This document shows, piece by piece, positions 20,241 to 27,859 of a stretch of 40,391 nucleotides of DNA (positions are counted from its first letter, which is position 1; every line of letters starts with the position of its first letter). This stretch comes from Alphaproteobacteria bacterium (GTDB taxonomy: Bacteria; Pseudomonadota; Alphaproteobacteria; Bin65), in contig JAJFFJ010000080.1 of the NCBI GenBank assembly GCA_021776685.1, positions 1-40,391 on the forward strand, given 5' to 3'. Made by a program: the position numbers and the translations under genes. A model generated the notes under the pieces. That model was not told where the DNA came from. It did not search any database and worked only from the letters and a program-made list of their open reading frames with translations.

Positions 20241-20915
20241 CTAGCCGCCATCATTTGCGCCATCCGGTGGCGCCGGAGACGTGCCATCTTCGTCTCCTTC
20301 CGGAACCGGACGCTTGTCCACGATCTCATCGATCAAGCCAAATTCCTTGGCCTCACCAGGTGTCAAGAACCGGTCGCGCTCCATGGCGTCCTCAACGACC
20401 TTCAGATCCTGGCCGGTATGCTGCACATATATCTCGTTCAGCCTTGCACGGACTGCCAGAATTTCACGGGCATGAATTTCGATATCTGTCGCCTGCCCCT
20501 GAAACCCACCGGACGGCTGATGGATCATGATCCGCGAATTGGGCAGCGTGTAGCGCTGGCCGGGCGCGCCCGCAGTCAGTAGCAGCGACCCCATGGAAGC
20601 TGCCTGACCGATGCAGACTGTTGCGATCTCCGGCCGGATATATTGCATGGTGTCGTATATCGCGAGGCCCGACGTGACGACGCCGCCCGGCGAGTTGATA
20701 TAGATGGAGATATCCTTGGTGGGGTTCTCCGCTTCCAGAAACAGCAGCTGGGCGCAGGCCAGCGTCGCCACATGATCCTCGATCCCGCCGGTGATGAAGA
20801 TAATCCGTTCCTTCAGCAGCCGGGAGTAGATGTCATAGGCGCGCTCGCCCCGGTTGGTTTGTTCAACCACCATGGGCACCAGCGTGTTCATGTAAGTATC
20901 GACGGGATCGCGCAT
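20241..20915 (-). CDS. clpP: ATP-dependent Clp protease proteolytic subunit
   Basis: 224 residues from the ATG at 20915 ([20 protein letters not shown]), the N-terminus normal in alphaproteobacteria, with a GAGGA site upstream; an ATG 18 nt further out (20933) is possible. ClpP is the tetradecameric serine protease barrel. The catalytic triad is S107 (GQAASMGS), H132 (IMIHQPSGG) and D181 (MERDRFLTP). The C-terminal tail is acidic and proline-rich ([20 protein letters not shown]), longer than in E. coli. It follows tig. Confidence 0.97.
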   Translation of the reverse strand: MRDPVDTYMNTLVPMVVEQTNRGERAYDIYSRLLKERIIFITGGIEDHVATLACAQLLFLEAENPTKDISIYINSPGGVVTSGLAIYDTMQYIRPEIATVCIGQAASMGSLLLTAGAPGQRYTLPNSRIMIHQPSGGFQGQATDIEIHAREILAVRARLNEIYVQHTGQDLKVVEDAMERDRFLTPGEAKEFGLIDEIVDKRPVPEGDEDGTSPAPPDGANDGG

Positions 20916-21028
20916 TCGCTTGTTATTCCTCATACCGGCTGGCGCCCGGGACGCCTGCCCTTCGTGTTTATGTGGTCCCTACTTAGGGTGCCGGCGGCCG
21001 GGATCAAACCCCTGCCGCGCCTGAACGG

Positions 21029-22375
21029 TCAGTCTTTCACCGCCGAAGTCTCTTCCTGGCTCAATTTGAGCAGTTCCTCCGCGGACACTTCTTTGTCCGT
21101 GATGTCTGCCAGCTCCAGGATGTAGTCCACCACTTTTTCTTCGTAGATTGGCGCGCGGACACCGGCGAGGGCATCCTCGTTTTTTTGGAAATACTCGAAC
21201 ACCTCGTTTTCGCGGCCCGGGAAGCGCTGGGCCTCCGCCATGATCGCACGGGTGACTTCTTCCTGGGTGACGTCAATCTCGTTTTGCTGGCCTATCTCCG
21301 ACAGCACCAGGCCCAGACGAACGCGACGGAGGGCGATTTCCCCATATTCGGTCTTCAGCTCGTCATCGGACTTTTCCTTGTCCTCGTCGTCCAACTCGTC
21401 CGGATTGTTCTTCCTGCGCTCATCGAACTGTTTCCAGATCTGGTCGAACTCGGATTCGACCATGCCCTCAGGCACGTCGAAGGTATGACCATCCGACAGG
21501 GCGTCCAGCATATGCCGCTTGATGCGCATGCGGGCAACGCCGTTGTAGTCGTTCTCGATTTCAGCACGGATGCCGCTGCGGAAGGCATCGACCGAGTCGT
21601 GGCCAAAGGACTTCGCAAGCTCTTCGTCCAGCACTGCCGGAACCGCGGTCCGAATCTCCTGGACCTTGACGTCAAAGACGGCCTCTTTACCCGCCAGATC
21701 GGTTGCCCGATAATCCTCAGGGAAAGTAACCGAGACCTGTTTTTCGTCGCCGGCTGAAACACCTCCAAGCTGCTCTTCGAATCCGGGAATGAAGGTGCCG
21801 GATCCAAGTTCCAGATGGTGGCCGTCGGCCGCGCCGCCATCAAAGGCGACGCCGTCTACCTTGCCAACAAAATCGATTACCACAATGTCGCCAGTGTCAG
21901 CGGCTTTGCCTTCGGCCGGTTCGCTGTTCTTGCGGCTTTCCAGAACGCGTTCGACCGCTTCGTCCACTTCCGTATCGCCGATCTTCACCTTCAGCCGCTC
22001 AAGCGAGAGCGTCTTCAGATCCATCAGTTCAATCTCGGGCAGGAGTTCCACCTCCATGGTGAACTCAAGGTCCTTGCCCTCGTCAAAGCTGTCGATCTCG
22101 ATCTTCGGCTGCAACGCCGGCTTCAATTCCTTGTCGGAGATCGTCTTGGTGGCGGTTTCGGAAACCATCTCCTCCACGACCTCGCCCATGACCGCCTGGC
22201 CGTAGCGTTGCTTGAGCACGCTCGTCGGCACCTTGCCGGGCCGGAAGCCGGGGATGTTTACCTCATTTCCGATCTTGGCCAGCTTCGCCTGGGTTTTGGC
22301 TTCGATCTCATCGGCGCCAACAATCACTTTGAAGGCCCGTTTCAGCCCCTCAGTGCTGGTCTCTGTAACCTGCAT
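21029..22375 (-). CDS. tig: Trigger factor
   Basis: 448 residues. The ribosome-associated chaperone and prolyl isomerase binds nascent chains at the exit tunnel. The ribosome-docking signature GFRPGKVP is at residues 43-50. The FKBP-like isomerase domain runs about 150-245 (DIVVIDFVGKVDGVAFDGG, then FIPGFEEQLGGVSAGDEK), and the C-terminal helical arms fill the rest, with a very acidic stretch near 310-325 (NPDELDDEDKEKSDDELK). It heads the tig-clpP-clpX-lon series on this strand, each in its own spacing of 95 to 215 nt. Confidence 0.97.
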   Translation of the reverse strand: MQVTETSTEGLKRAFKVIVGADEIEAKTQAKLAKIGNEVNIPGFRPGKVPTSVLKQRYGQAVMGEVVEEMVSETATKTISDKELKPALQPKIEIDSFDEGKDLEFTMEVELLPEIELMDLKTLSLERLKVKIGDTEVDEAVERVLESRKNSEPAEGKAADTGDIVVIDFVGKVDGVAFDGGAADGHHLELGSGTFIPGFEEQLGGVSAGDEKQVSVTFPEDYRATDLAGKEAVFDVKVQEIRTAVPAVLDEELAKSFGHDSVDAFRSGIRAEIENDYNGVARMRIKRHMLDALSDGHTFDVPEGMVESEFDQIWKQFDERRKNNPDELDDEDKEKSDDELKTEYGEIALRRVRLGLVLSEIGQQNEIDVTQEEVTRAIMAEAQRFPGRENEVFEYFQKNEDALAGVRAPIYEEKVVDYILELADITDKEVSAEELLKLSQEETSAVKD

Positions 22376-22487
22376 GCCTGTCTCTCAATTCCTGGCGCCG
22401 CCTGGGCCGCCTGGCCGGATGCGCCCTTGGCGGCTCCGGCGTTCGTGTTTCGGGTCCATCCCAAAGGTGATAGCCAATGGAAGATGA

Positions 22488-22572
22488 TGGTGCGGGCGGA
22501 GGGACTTGAACCCCCACGACTTTCGTCACTGGTACCTAAAACCAGCGCGTCTACCAATTCCGCCACGCCCGC
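22488..22572 (-). tRNA. tRNA-Leu (anticodon TAG)
   Basis: An 85-nt minus-strand gene starting GCGGGCGTGGCGGAATTGG. The acceptor stem is GCGGGCG/CGCCCGC, the anticodon loop TTTTAGG gives TAG, a long variable arm typical of leucine tRNAs is present, the T arm contains GGTTCAAGTCC and the CCA is encoded. It sits upstream of tig. Confidence 0.95.
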
Positions 22573-23018
22573 GCCCAAGCCAGTGCCCGGCCAACATCCA
22601 CAGTCACAAAACCAGGACCGTCAATGACCGGCGCGACCGGGGATGTATAAGCGGCGCCCGGTGCGGGTTCAAGCATCCGCCACGGGCAGAGCGTCGCGGG
22701 CAAGCATAGACATCGCATCGCGCTAAGGACCAGAAACGGCCACGCCCGACCAGCCGCCGCGCAACTTGAATTATTTCACCGGAGTGATCGGGAGGAACCT
22801 ACGTCATTTTGAGCAGCCGGATGGGATTGAGCGCCTGCTTGGCGAGGCGGCAATTAGGCCGACGTAGCGGCTTTGCGTCCCCCTATGCGAATGGCAGATG
22901 TGAGTGGCCTAGAATGCTCGGACCAGGCGCGTCGGCCGGGCCGGCAGAATCAATCCATCCTGCCGTCCCGAGCCGATATGTCTTGCCCCAACCGGCAAAG
23001 CCGGAGGGGCGATGTCGC
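22573..23018. other. Intergenic stretch without a supported gene
   Basis: About 450 nt between tRNA-Leu and the small barrel protein. The plus-strand frame at 22809-23132 has no ribosome site and no recognisable content. Near 22992-23004 a short CCGGC-AAA-GCCGG hairpin lies just past the stop of the gene ending at 23019 and may be a weak terminator for it. The tRNA-Leu promoter should be on the right side, but I cannot point to one. Confidence 0.5.
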
Positions 23019-23312
23019 CTAGATCAACTTCCAGACCGCGTCTTCAGAATCTGTCATTACAGCTGCGGCGCCTTCAGTCAGTTTCAGATAGGCCTCGTCG
23101 GAACGCGCCTTATCGATCCAGGATTCAAGTGACGCCATGTCATCGAATTGGGCGCGAATGCCACAACGCCCTGCCGGTCCTCCGACCCTGACAGCAGAGG
23201 TACAGGGGACCCCGTGATTCTTGGTGATGTATTCGGAGATTTCCTGGACATATTTGCTGGCTCCCATGCGTTTTCCCGGAAGCGCTGTGCCCATGCGATA
23301 AAATGAGATCAT
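23019..23312 (-). CDS. Small dimeric alpha/beta-barrel-like protein, unknown function
   Basis: 97 residues from the ATG at 23312; another ATG 12 nt further out is in frame. The pattern of a beta strand at the N-terminus (MISFYRMGTALPG), a helix (KYVQEISEYITKNHG), two strands (TSAVRVGG and CGIRAQFDD) and then the helix MASLESWIDKARSDEAYLKLTE, looks like the small ferredoxin-like barrel seen in monooxygenase-like and NIPSNAP-like proteins. The exact family is not recognised. It is co-directional with the cupin 150 nt upstream, and so may end a run from the radical SAM gene. Confidence 0.65.
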   Translation of the reverse strand: MISFYRMGTALPGKRMGASKYVQEISEYITKNHGVPCTSAVRVGGPAGRCGIRAQFDDMASLESWIDKARSDEAYLKLTEGAAAVMTDSEDAVWKLI

Positions 23313-23464
23313 TTTTCCACCCATATGTTTTTGGTTTTGATTAACAGGGTGGCGGTAGCACACTCATTATTAGCTGCCCTTGACCGCCATCAAGAAAACC
23401 GGCGATTTTTCCGTGCCCAAATGGCTCTGGGCATTGGCATTTTATGCATGGCAATAGACGCCGC

Positions 23465-23797
23465 CTAGCCGCGGTCCTCGCCCTGGGTCACCAGCACCAG
23501 GGTATCTTCGACAGCGATCTCCACATGGGTCTCGCCATCGCCGACAAAATAGCAGCTGCCCGCGGGGACTTCCCGCCCCGGCTCGCCATCTTGCTCAATG
23601 CGCATACGACCCTCGAGCACCATTACCTGCACCCACTTTGAATGGTCATGGGGCGGCACGGCACAGCCTGCCGGCATGCGAAAAAAAGCCGAACGCACAT
23701 CATAGTCGCCCTCGAACACCACGGCCTTCGACATGGTAGCGCCGCGCACATCCACGTCGGTCCACTCGAGTTTTGCCGGATCAATATAATCAGTCAT
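23465..23797 (-). CDS. Cupin-domain protein
   Basis: 110 residues, a single small cupin barrel. Metal-ligand positions are visible in PPHDHSKWVQVMVLEGRM (two histidines, with a possible acidic ligand in the same strand) and in the second motif SCYFVGDGETHVEIAVEDT (one histidine). This is the layout of single-domain cupins such as ChrR-like and anti-sigma-associated cupins; substrate unknown. A GGGAGG ribosome site precedes the ATG at 23797. It lies 72 nt behind the reductive dehalogenase gene on the same strand, so it could be co-expressed. Confidence 0.85.
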   Translation of the reverse strand: MTDYIDPAKLEWTDVDVRGATMSKAVVFEGDYDVRSAFFRMPAGCAVPPHDHSKWVQVMVLEGRMRIEQDGEPGREVPAGSCYFVGDGETHVEIAVEDTLVLVTQGEDRG

Positions 23798-23869
23798 GCC
23801 GCCTCCCGTTCCTGACGAGGCCAGTCTAGCACGCGGCAGGCCGGGAAACGACGGGATTGAAGGGTTGGC

Positions 23870-25225
23870 TTACCCAGCCTTGGCGCGCTTCAGTTCTTCA
23901 GCGGCTTTCTCGCCATCAACAAGCCCCTGCTTGCGGTCCAGCGGCACTGGCTCGCGCGCCTTGATGTCGGGCCAGGTTTCCGGTGGATAGACCGCATTGG
24001 GCCGATGCTCTTTCTGCTTCTTGCGCTCGAGGGTCAGATCGCGCTCGTTGGTTTTCTCCGCGCGCACCACAGGTCCGTCCTTTTCAAGGGTTTCCACGTC
24101 CCACCACCATTTCTTGAGCATGTTGCGCTTGCCATAGCCCATCTTGTCGTCGAGCCAAATCAGCATGCGATGGGTCCATTTCCATTTGATCGCCATCCAC
24201 ATGGTCAGGCGATGGGCCATCAGCCCCTCCTTGTTCCACGGACACATTTTCATGCAGCGGCCGCAGGCGGAGCCCTTGAGATTGGTCACACGATATGTGG
24301 TGCATTTGCCGATGTCCGGCTTCCAGATCTCGTAGCCGTTATACATGACCTTATCGCCGTACGGGATCGCCTGTGCCGGACATTCCCTCGCGCATTTCTG
24401 GCATTTATCGCAGAAATCCTGCAGGCCGAAATCAATCGGCTTGTCGGGGATGAGGGGCAGGTCCGTCGTAATCACCGCCGTCTTGTGGCGCGGACCGATA
24501 AACGGATTGAGGATCACCTCGCCGATCCGGCTGAGCTCCCCCAACCCGGCCAGCAGCATCAGCGGCACCTGCTGGACATCGCCGTCGGCATTGGAATGGG
24601 ACTGGGCCGGCACGCCCAGGCGCCGAATATAGTCGGCCACGATGGTCGTGACCGTCGAGCCTTTGAGATATGCGCGGAAGCTCTGACCGCCTGAAATCCA
24701 GTCATCCCCGGTCGAGCCTTCGAACGTATCCCAGCCCTGATCGATGACCACGACAATGGCGTATTTGTGCCGGGTCGTGATCGGCTCGCCATTGATGTTG
24801 TGGGAGTACCAGGCGTAATCCGGCATCTCGCAAATGCCGACCATGTCGGCATCCAGGAAATAGCACATGGATTTGATGTGCTTGGTGATCTCTTCAGCAT
24901 CGTTCGGCAGCGGCGCTTTTACCGGGTTCTCCTCGCCGCGGTGGATCGGCACCTGCTTCCAGTGCAGATGGCCGATAGCGGCATTGAACGGATTCTTGGT
25001 GACGAAGCGCTTGATCTCCTTCGCCGCCTTCGGCCCAAGGTCGCCAAAAAAGGCGCGGACGAATCCGTCCGCCCGCTTGGGCACACTCCGGACCTGATCG
25101 GTGATCAAGGTTGTCGGTTTGTCCACCCGCTTGATCTTTTCCATGGGGAACGGCCCCAGATGCATGGGGCGGTTCTTGCGTGAGCGGAGGCGCAGCATGG
25201 TTTGACCTGATCGATTGGGAGACAT
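23870..25225 (-). CDS. Reductive dehalogenase homologue (RdhA family), no Tat signal
   Basis: 451 residues from the ATG at 25225; a TTG at 25261 is in frame and would add 12, but then a striking palindrome would be coding. RdhA enzymes use cobalamin and two [4Fe-4S] clusters to remove halogens from organic compounds. The family core AGLGELSRIGEVILNPFIGP is followed by VITTDLPLIPDKPIDFG and the ferredoxin motif CDKCQKCARECP. A second set of cysteines lies in GKC and SACGRCMKMCP, giving the eight ligands of two clusters. There is no twin-arginine signal, no membrane segment and no RdhB anchor gene nearby, so it should be cytoplasmic. The C-terminus is tryptophan-rich and then strongly charged (ERKKQKEHR). 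The substrate is not known; a role as a QueG-like or other corrinoid enzyme is less likely because of the RdhA-specific core. Confidence 0.88.
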   Translation of the reverse strand: MSPNRSGQTMLRLRSRKNRPMHLGPFPMEKIKRVDKPTTLITDQVRSVPKRADGFVRAFFGDLGPKAAKEIKRFVTKNPFNAAIGHLHWKQVPIHRGEENPVKAPLPNDAEEITKHIKSMCYFLDADMVGICEMPDYAWYSHNINGEPITTRHKYAIVVVIDQGWDTFEGSTGDDWISGGQSFRAYLKGSTVTTIVADYIRRLGVPAQSHSNADGDVQQVPLMLLAGLGELSRIGEVILNPFIGPRHKTAVITTDLPLIPDKPIDFGLQDFCDKCQKCARECPAQAIPYGDKVMYNGYEIWKPDIGKCTTYRVTNLKGSACGRCMKMCPWNKEGLMAHRLTMWMAIKWKWTHRMLIWLDDKMGYGKRNMLKKWWWDVETLEKDGPVVRAEKTNERDLTLERKKQKEHRPNAVYPPETWPDIKAREPVPLDRKQGLVDGEKAAEELKRAKAG

Positions 25226-25230
25226 CTGCT

Positions 25231-25256
25231 TTATTCGTATCATATGATATGAATAA
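25231..25256. promoter_or_regulatory. 26-bp palindrome before the rdhA-like gene (candidate operator)
   Basis: An inverted repeat with 13-bp arms and one mismatched pair (25237/25250), centred on the perfect 12-mer TATCATATGATA. It is AT-rich in a GC-rich region and ends only 5 nt before the preferred ATG at 25225. Size and symmetry suit a dimeric regulator of the MarR type, and a marR gene lies 1.7 kb upstream on the same strand. The binding partner is inference. Confidence 0.7.
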
Positions 25257-25269
25257 GACAAGCTGCATC

Positions 25270-25307
25270 GGCATCAATCTTGTTCTAGACGGAAGGGGAC
25301 TGATGCC
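25270..25307 (-). terminator. Weak stem-loop after the radical SAM gene
   Basis: GGCATCA and TGATGCC form a 7-bp stem around a 24-nt loop, starting 3 nt after the stop of the radical SAM gene. It could reduce read-through into the rdhA-like gene, making that gene depend on its own promoter. Evidence is only the symmetry. Confidence 0.3.
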
Positions 25308-25310
25308 AGC

Positions 25311-26735
25311 CTAGATGCGCCCGAAATTCTTGGCCGCCTTGTCCGACCGGGCCATACGCCGTTGAGACAGGTTCAAAATCCATGACGCGATGTTTGCCTT
25401 GGTGAACGGCGCTGGCAGGCGTCGGATCATCGATGGCAGGCTGTAAAACCGGCCATAGGTGTCGCGGATTCGCTGCTCCATTTCCGCCGGCGTACCGTAT
25501 GGCGGATCGATATCGCACTTTATGCCGGGTGCCCGCCCCAGGGCTGCGTCGTCGAGCACCTGGCCCGCAGCCATCATACGGTCATAGAGCGGCGTGCCCT
25601 TATGCGGCCCCAGAATATAGAAATAGGCCACCGGCACATTGTGATGGTTCAGAAACTTGAGCGTCTGTTCGGTTGCATCAGGCGTCTCGCCCTCGAAGCC
25701 AAAAACGAAATTGAGGGAATAGCTGATCCCGCGCCGCCTAAGTCCGCCAAGGATCGCTTCGTAGTCATCGACCTTGTTGAAACGCTTGTTCATAGCGGCA
25801 AGTGTTTCTTCGTTGATGCTCTCCATGCCCATATTCACGTGCAGGAGACCGCTCCGTTTGGCCATATCCATAAATTCGTCGTCGAGACACAGATATGTGG
25901 TCCACAAGGTGGACCATCGGATCTTTAGCGGGATCAACGCTTCCATCAGTTCCAGAGCACGCTCCTTCTTGCCGGCGAACATGCTGTCGGCGAAGAAGAT
26001 GTTGCGCGCGCCGGTGTGGCGGATTTCCTCGACGACATTTTCTGCCGGGCGGTAACGGTATCGCTCGCCCATAAAAAACCGTTCCGAGCAGAATTCACAT
26101 TTGAAGGGACACCCGCGGGAATTCTGGACTGAATAGGTGCGCAGCAATTTCGGCGCACGAATATCTGAAAGATCGTAACGGGGCATCGGGAGATCGTGGA
26201 GTGGATGATTCTCCTCGGCGCGATAGACCGGCTTCAAGCGGCCAGACGCCGCGTCCTCCAGCATCTGCGGCCAGATATCTTCGCCTTCCCCAATACCCAC
26301 CGCATCGCAATGTTGCGCCGCCTCATCCGCGTGGAAAAACGTATGCGGACCACCCATGATGACCGGAATCTGACGGGCCCGGAAAGCGGCGGCAATTTCA
26401 TAGGCGCGCAACGAGGTGATGGTCCAGGTGGTGATTGCCACCACATCCACTGGCGCATTCAGATCCAGCTCCTGCACCTGTTCGTCGACAAGCTCCACGT
26501 CCCAGTCGGCCGGCGTCAGCGCGGCCAGATAAGGCAATGTGAGGCCGATCAATTGCCGGCGCTTGGTCTTATGGAGGGGGCCGTCTGGACTCACCCGATA
26601 GGTCGGCTGGATTATGAGTATTCGGGGCCGGCCGTATCGGCGGGAACGTGGGGACGGTATGCCAGATGCTTCGGTCCCAGCACCCGTGGCACCTCGGATA
26701 CTTGTCGGTATATGGGAATTATCGTGGTCAATCAT
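25311..26735 (-). CDS. B12-binding-type radical SAM protein (BchE-like family)
   Basis: 474 residues. After a poorly conserved first 35 residues comes a Rossmann-like cobalamin-binding-type domain (RILIIQPTYRVSPDG, then VDVVAITTWTITSLRAYEIA, then IPVIMGGPHTFFHADE, about 38-165) without the DxHxxG motif of classical B12 domains. A radical SAM barrel follows, with the cluster motif C209-x3-C213-x2-C216 in NSRGCPFKCEFCSERFF. Relatives methylate, cyclise or rearrange unactivated carbons, for example BchE and the hopanoid methylases; the substrate here cannot be told. A GGGAGGAA ribosome site precedes the ATG. It is 85 nt upstream of the rdhA-like gene's start. Confidence 0.88.
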   Translation of the reverse strand: MIDHDNSHIPTSIRGATGAGTEASGIPSPRSRRYGRPRILIIQPTYRVSPDGPLHKTKRRQLIGLTLPYLAALTPADWDVELVDEQVQELDLNAPVDVVAITTWTITSLRAYEIAAAFRARQIPVIMGGPHTFFHADEAAQHCDAVGIGEGEDIWPQMLEDAASGRLKPVYRAEENHPLHDLPMPRYDLSDIRAPKLLRTYSVQNSRGCPFKCEFCSERFFMGERYRYRPAENVVEEIRHTGARNIFFADSMFAGKKERALELMEALIPLKIRWSTLWTTYLCLDDEFMDMAKRSGLLHVNMGMESINEETLAAMNKRFNKVDDYEAILGGLRRRGISYSLNFVFGFEGETPDATEQTLKFLNHHNVPVAYFYILGPHKGTPLYDRMMAAGQVLDDAALGRAPGIKCDIDPPYGTPAEMEQRIRDTYGRFYSLPSMIRRLPAPFTKANIASWILNLSQRRMARSDKAAKNFGRI

Positions 26736-26868
26736 GTCGCCATTCCTCCCGCCGGGCCGCCTGAAGATCTAATGGCTCTCGTTCAGGTGGCCGTAGCAAA
26801 AAAGTCGGGTCCGCAACCTTCCGCACCGATATCTGGTGGACCGCTCAGGCCCGCTCCAGCAATGATAA

Positions 26869-26897
26869 ATTTAATCGATTTCAGATACCTTATGCAA
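26869..26897 (-). promoter_or_regulatory. Possible weak promoter for the radical SAM gene
   Basis: On the minus strand TTGCAT (26892-26897) and TTAAAT (26869-26874) are 17 nt apart in an AT-rich pocket of the 200-nt gap between marR and the radical SAM gene. The matches to the sigma-70 consensus are modest (3 and 4 of 6). Confidence 0.3.
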
Positions 26898-26937
26898 CGA
26901 AAACGGGAATAAGCAGCACACCAATATCCCGCCAAGA

Positions 26938-27384
26938 TTATGTTAACTGGCCGGTTCTGCTGACCAATTTGGTAAGTATCTTGCCCAACGTGGCTTTTTC
27001 ATGATCCGAGAGGCCCTCGGTAATCTCCCGATAGCGCTCAGTGGCGGCGGGTTCAATCCGGGCATAAAGCGCTCGGCCTTTCCGGGTCAGCCTGAGAATA
27101 TGGCGCCGTTTATCCACCGGATCGAGCCGGCTCGACACGTGTCCCGCCTCTTCCAGCCGGTGTACGGCCCGATTGACCGCCATCTTCTCCATCCCCCACG
27201 CCTTTGTAATTTCACGCGCGGTCCGGTCGGGCCGGGTGTGCAACGACATCACCACCCGCCATTCGGCAATCGACAGGCCGAATTTCGCCGTTACCTCCGC
27301 CGCAAACGCGCGACCGATGCGGTTGGAGACGACATGGATGTCTGCAAGCAGATTTTCGGGGGTGCTGGCGGATTTCCCGGCCAT
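26938..27384 (-). CDS. MarR-family transcriptional regulator
   Basis: 148 residues, a typical size for this family of dimeric winged-helix regulators, usually repressors released by small aromatic ligands. The DNA-binding core is TAREITKAWGMEKMAVNRAV followed by the wing HVSSRLDPVDKRRHILRLTRKG, with flanking dimer helices. It starts on the stop of the preceding membrane-protein gene (ATGA overlap) and so is probably co-transcribed with it and the AceE-like gene. Likely targets are its own operon and the palindrome before the rdhA-like gene; that is inference. Confidence 0.92.
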   Translation of the reverse strand: MAGKSASTPENLLADIHVVSNRIGRAFAAEVTAKFGLSIAEWRVVMSLHTRPDRTAREITKAWGMEKMAVNRAVHRLEEAGHVSSRLDPVDKRRHILRLTRKGRALYARIEPAATERYREITEGLSDHEKATLGKILTKLVSRTGQLT

Positions 27385-27848
27385 CAGCCTATTGGGTCTT
27401 TGGCTGGATTTGTTTCCGGCACTGCAGCGCAGCGGCGATCAGCTTGGCGGTCGGCGCTGGTCATGTCTTTCGGGCTGCTCATGGATTTGAGGCGCGCCTC
27501 ACCAACATTCTTGATGAAGCTATCCGTCACGCAGACGCACATGCGCTTGCAAGCCTTGGCCTGACGGGTACGCTCGACACACCGGTTTGTGCATCCCCGC
27601 TCCATGCCAGCGCGGACCTGGGCGATGGTGCTACCCTTTTGAAAGCGGTCAACGTTTGTGAACAGGCCGACGGCGAGCAGCAAGATGAACGTTACCGCTG
27701 CAATCAGCCCGAACCATTTGCGCATCGAAGCACGCGCCGATGGCTCCCTGCGGCGCGACATGAAATGGCCCACGAGGTAGATGCCCAACGGCACGATCAG
27801 CACGAACAGCAACGTGCCGACGATATACCCGAGTTGCTCTGGGCCCAT
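27384..27848 (-). CDS. Two-span membrane protein with a cysteine cluster, unknown function
   Basis: 154 residues. Two predicted membrane spans (about 9-28 and 45-63) flank a short basic loop (SRRREPSARASMRKW). A soluble tail follows with five cysteines in 21 residues: C86, C90, C100, C104 and C106 (GCTNRC, ACKRMCVC). The basic loop suggests it is inside, putting the cysteine tail in the cytoplasm too, though a short signal of this kind is weak evidence. No family recognised. The TAA stop of the AceE-like gene forms part of its AAGGA ribosome site, so the two are translationally linked; the cysteines could bind metal or form disulfides. Confidence 0.8.
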   Translation of the reverse strand: MGPEQLGYIVGTLLFVLIVPLGIYLVGHFMSRRREPSARASMRKWFGLIAAVTFILLLAVGLFTNVDRFQKGSTIAQVRAGMERGCTNRCVERTRQAKACKRMCVCVTDSFIKNVGEARLKSMSSPKDMTSADRQADRRCAAVPETNPAKDPIG

Positions 27849-27859
27849 GGTCAGGTTCC

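Noticed and set aside
22809-23132. 107-codon plus-strand frame in the gap before the barrel protein
   Set aside because: No ribosome site, no family content, and it overlaps the better supported minus-strand gene.
25225-25311. Cobalamin riboswitch before the RdhA homologue
   Set aside because: The gap is only 85 nt and shows no B12-box-like conserved element; the palindrome explains the visible symmetry better.
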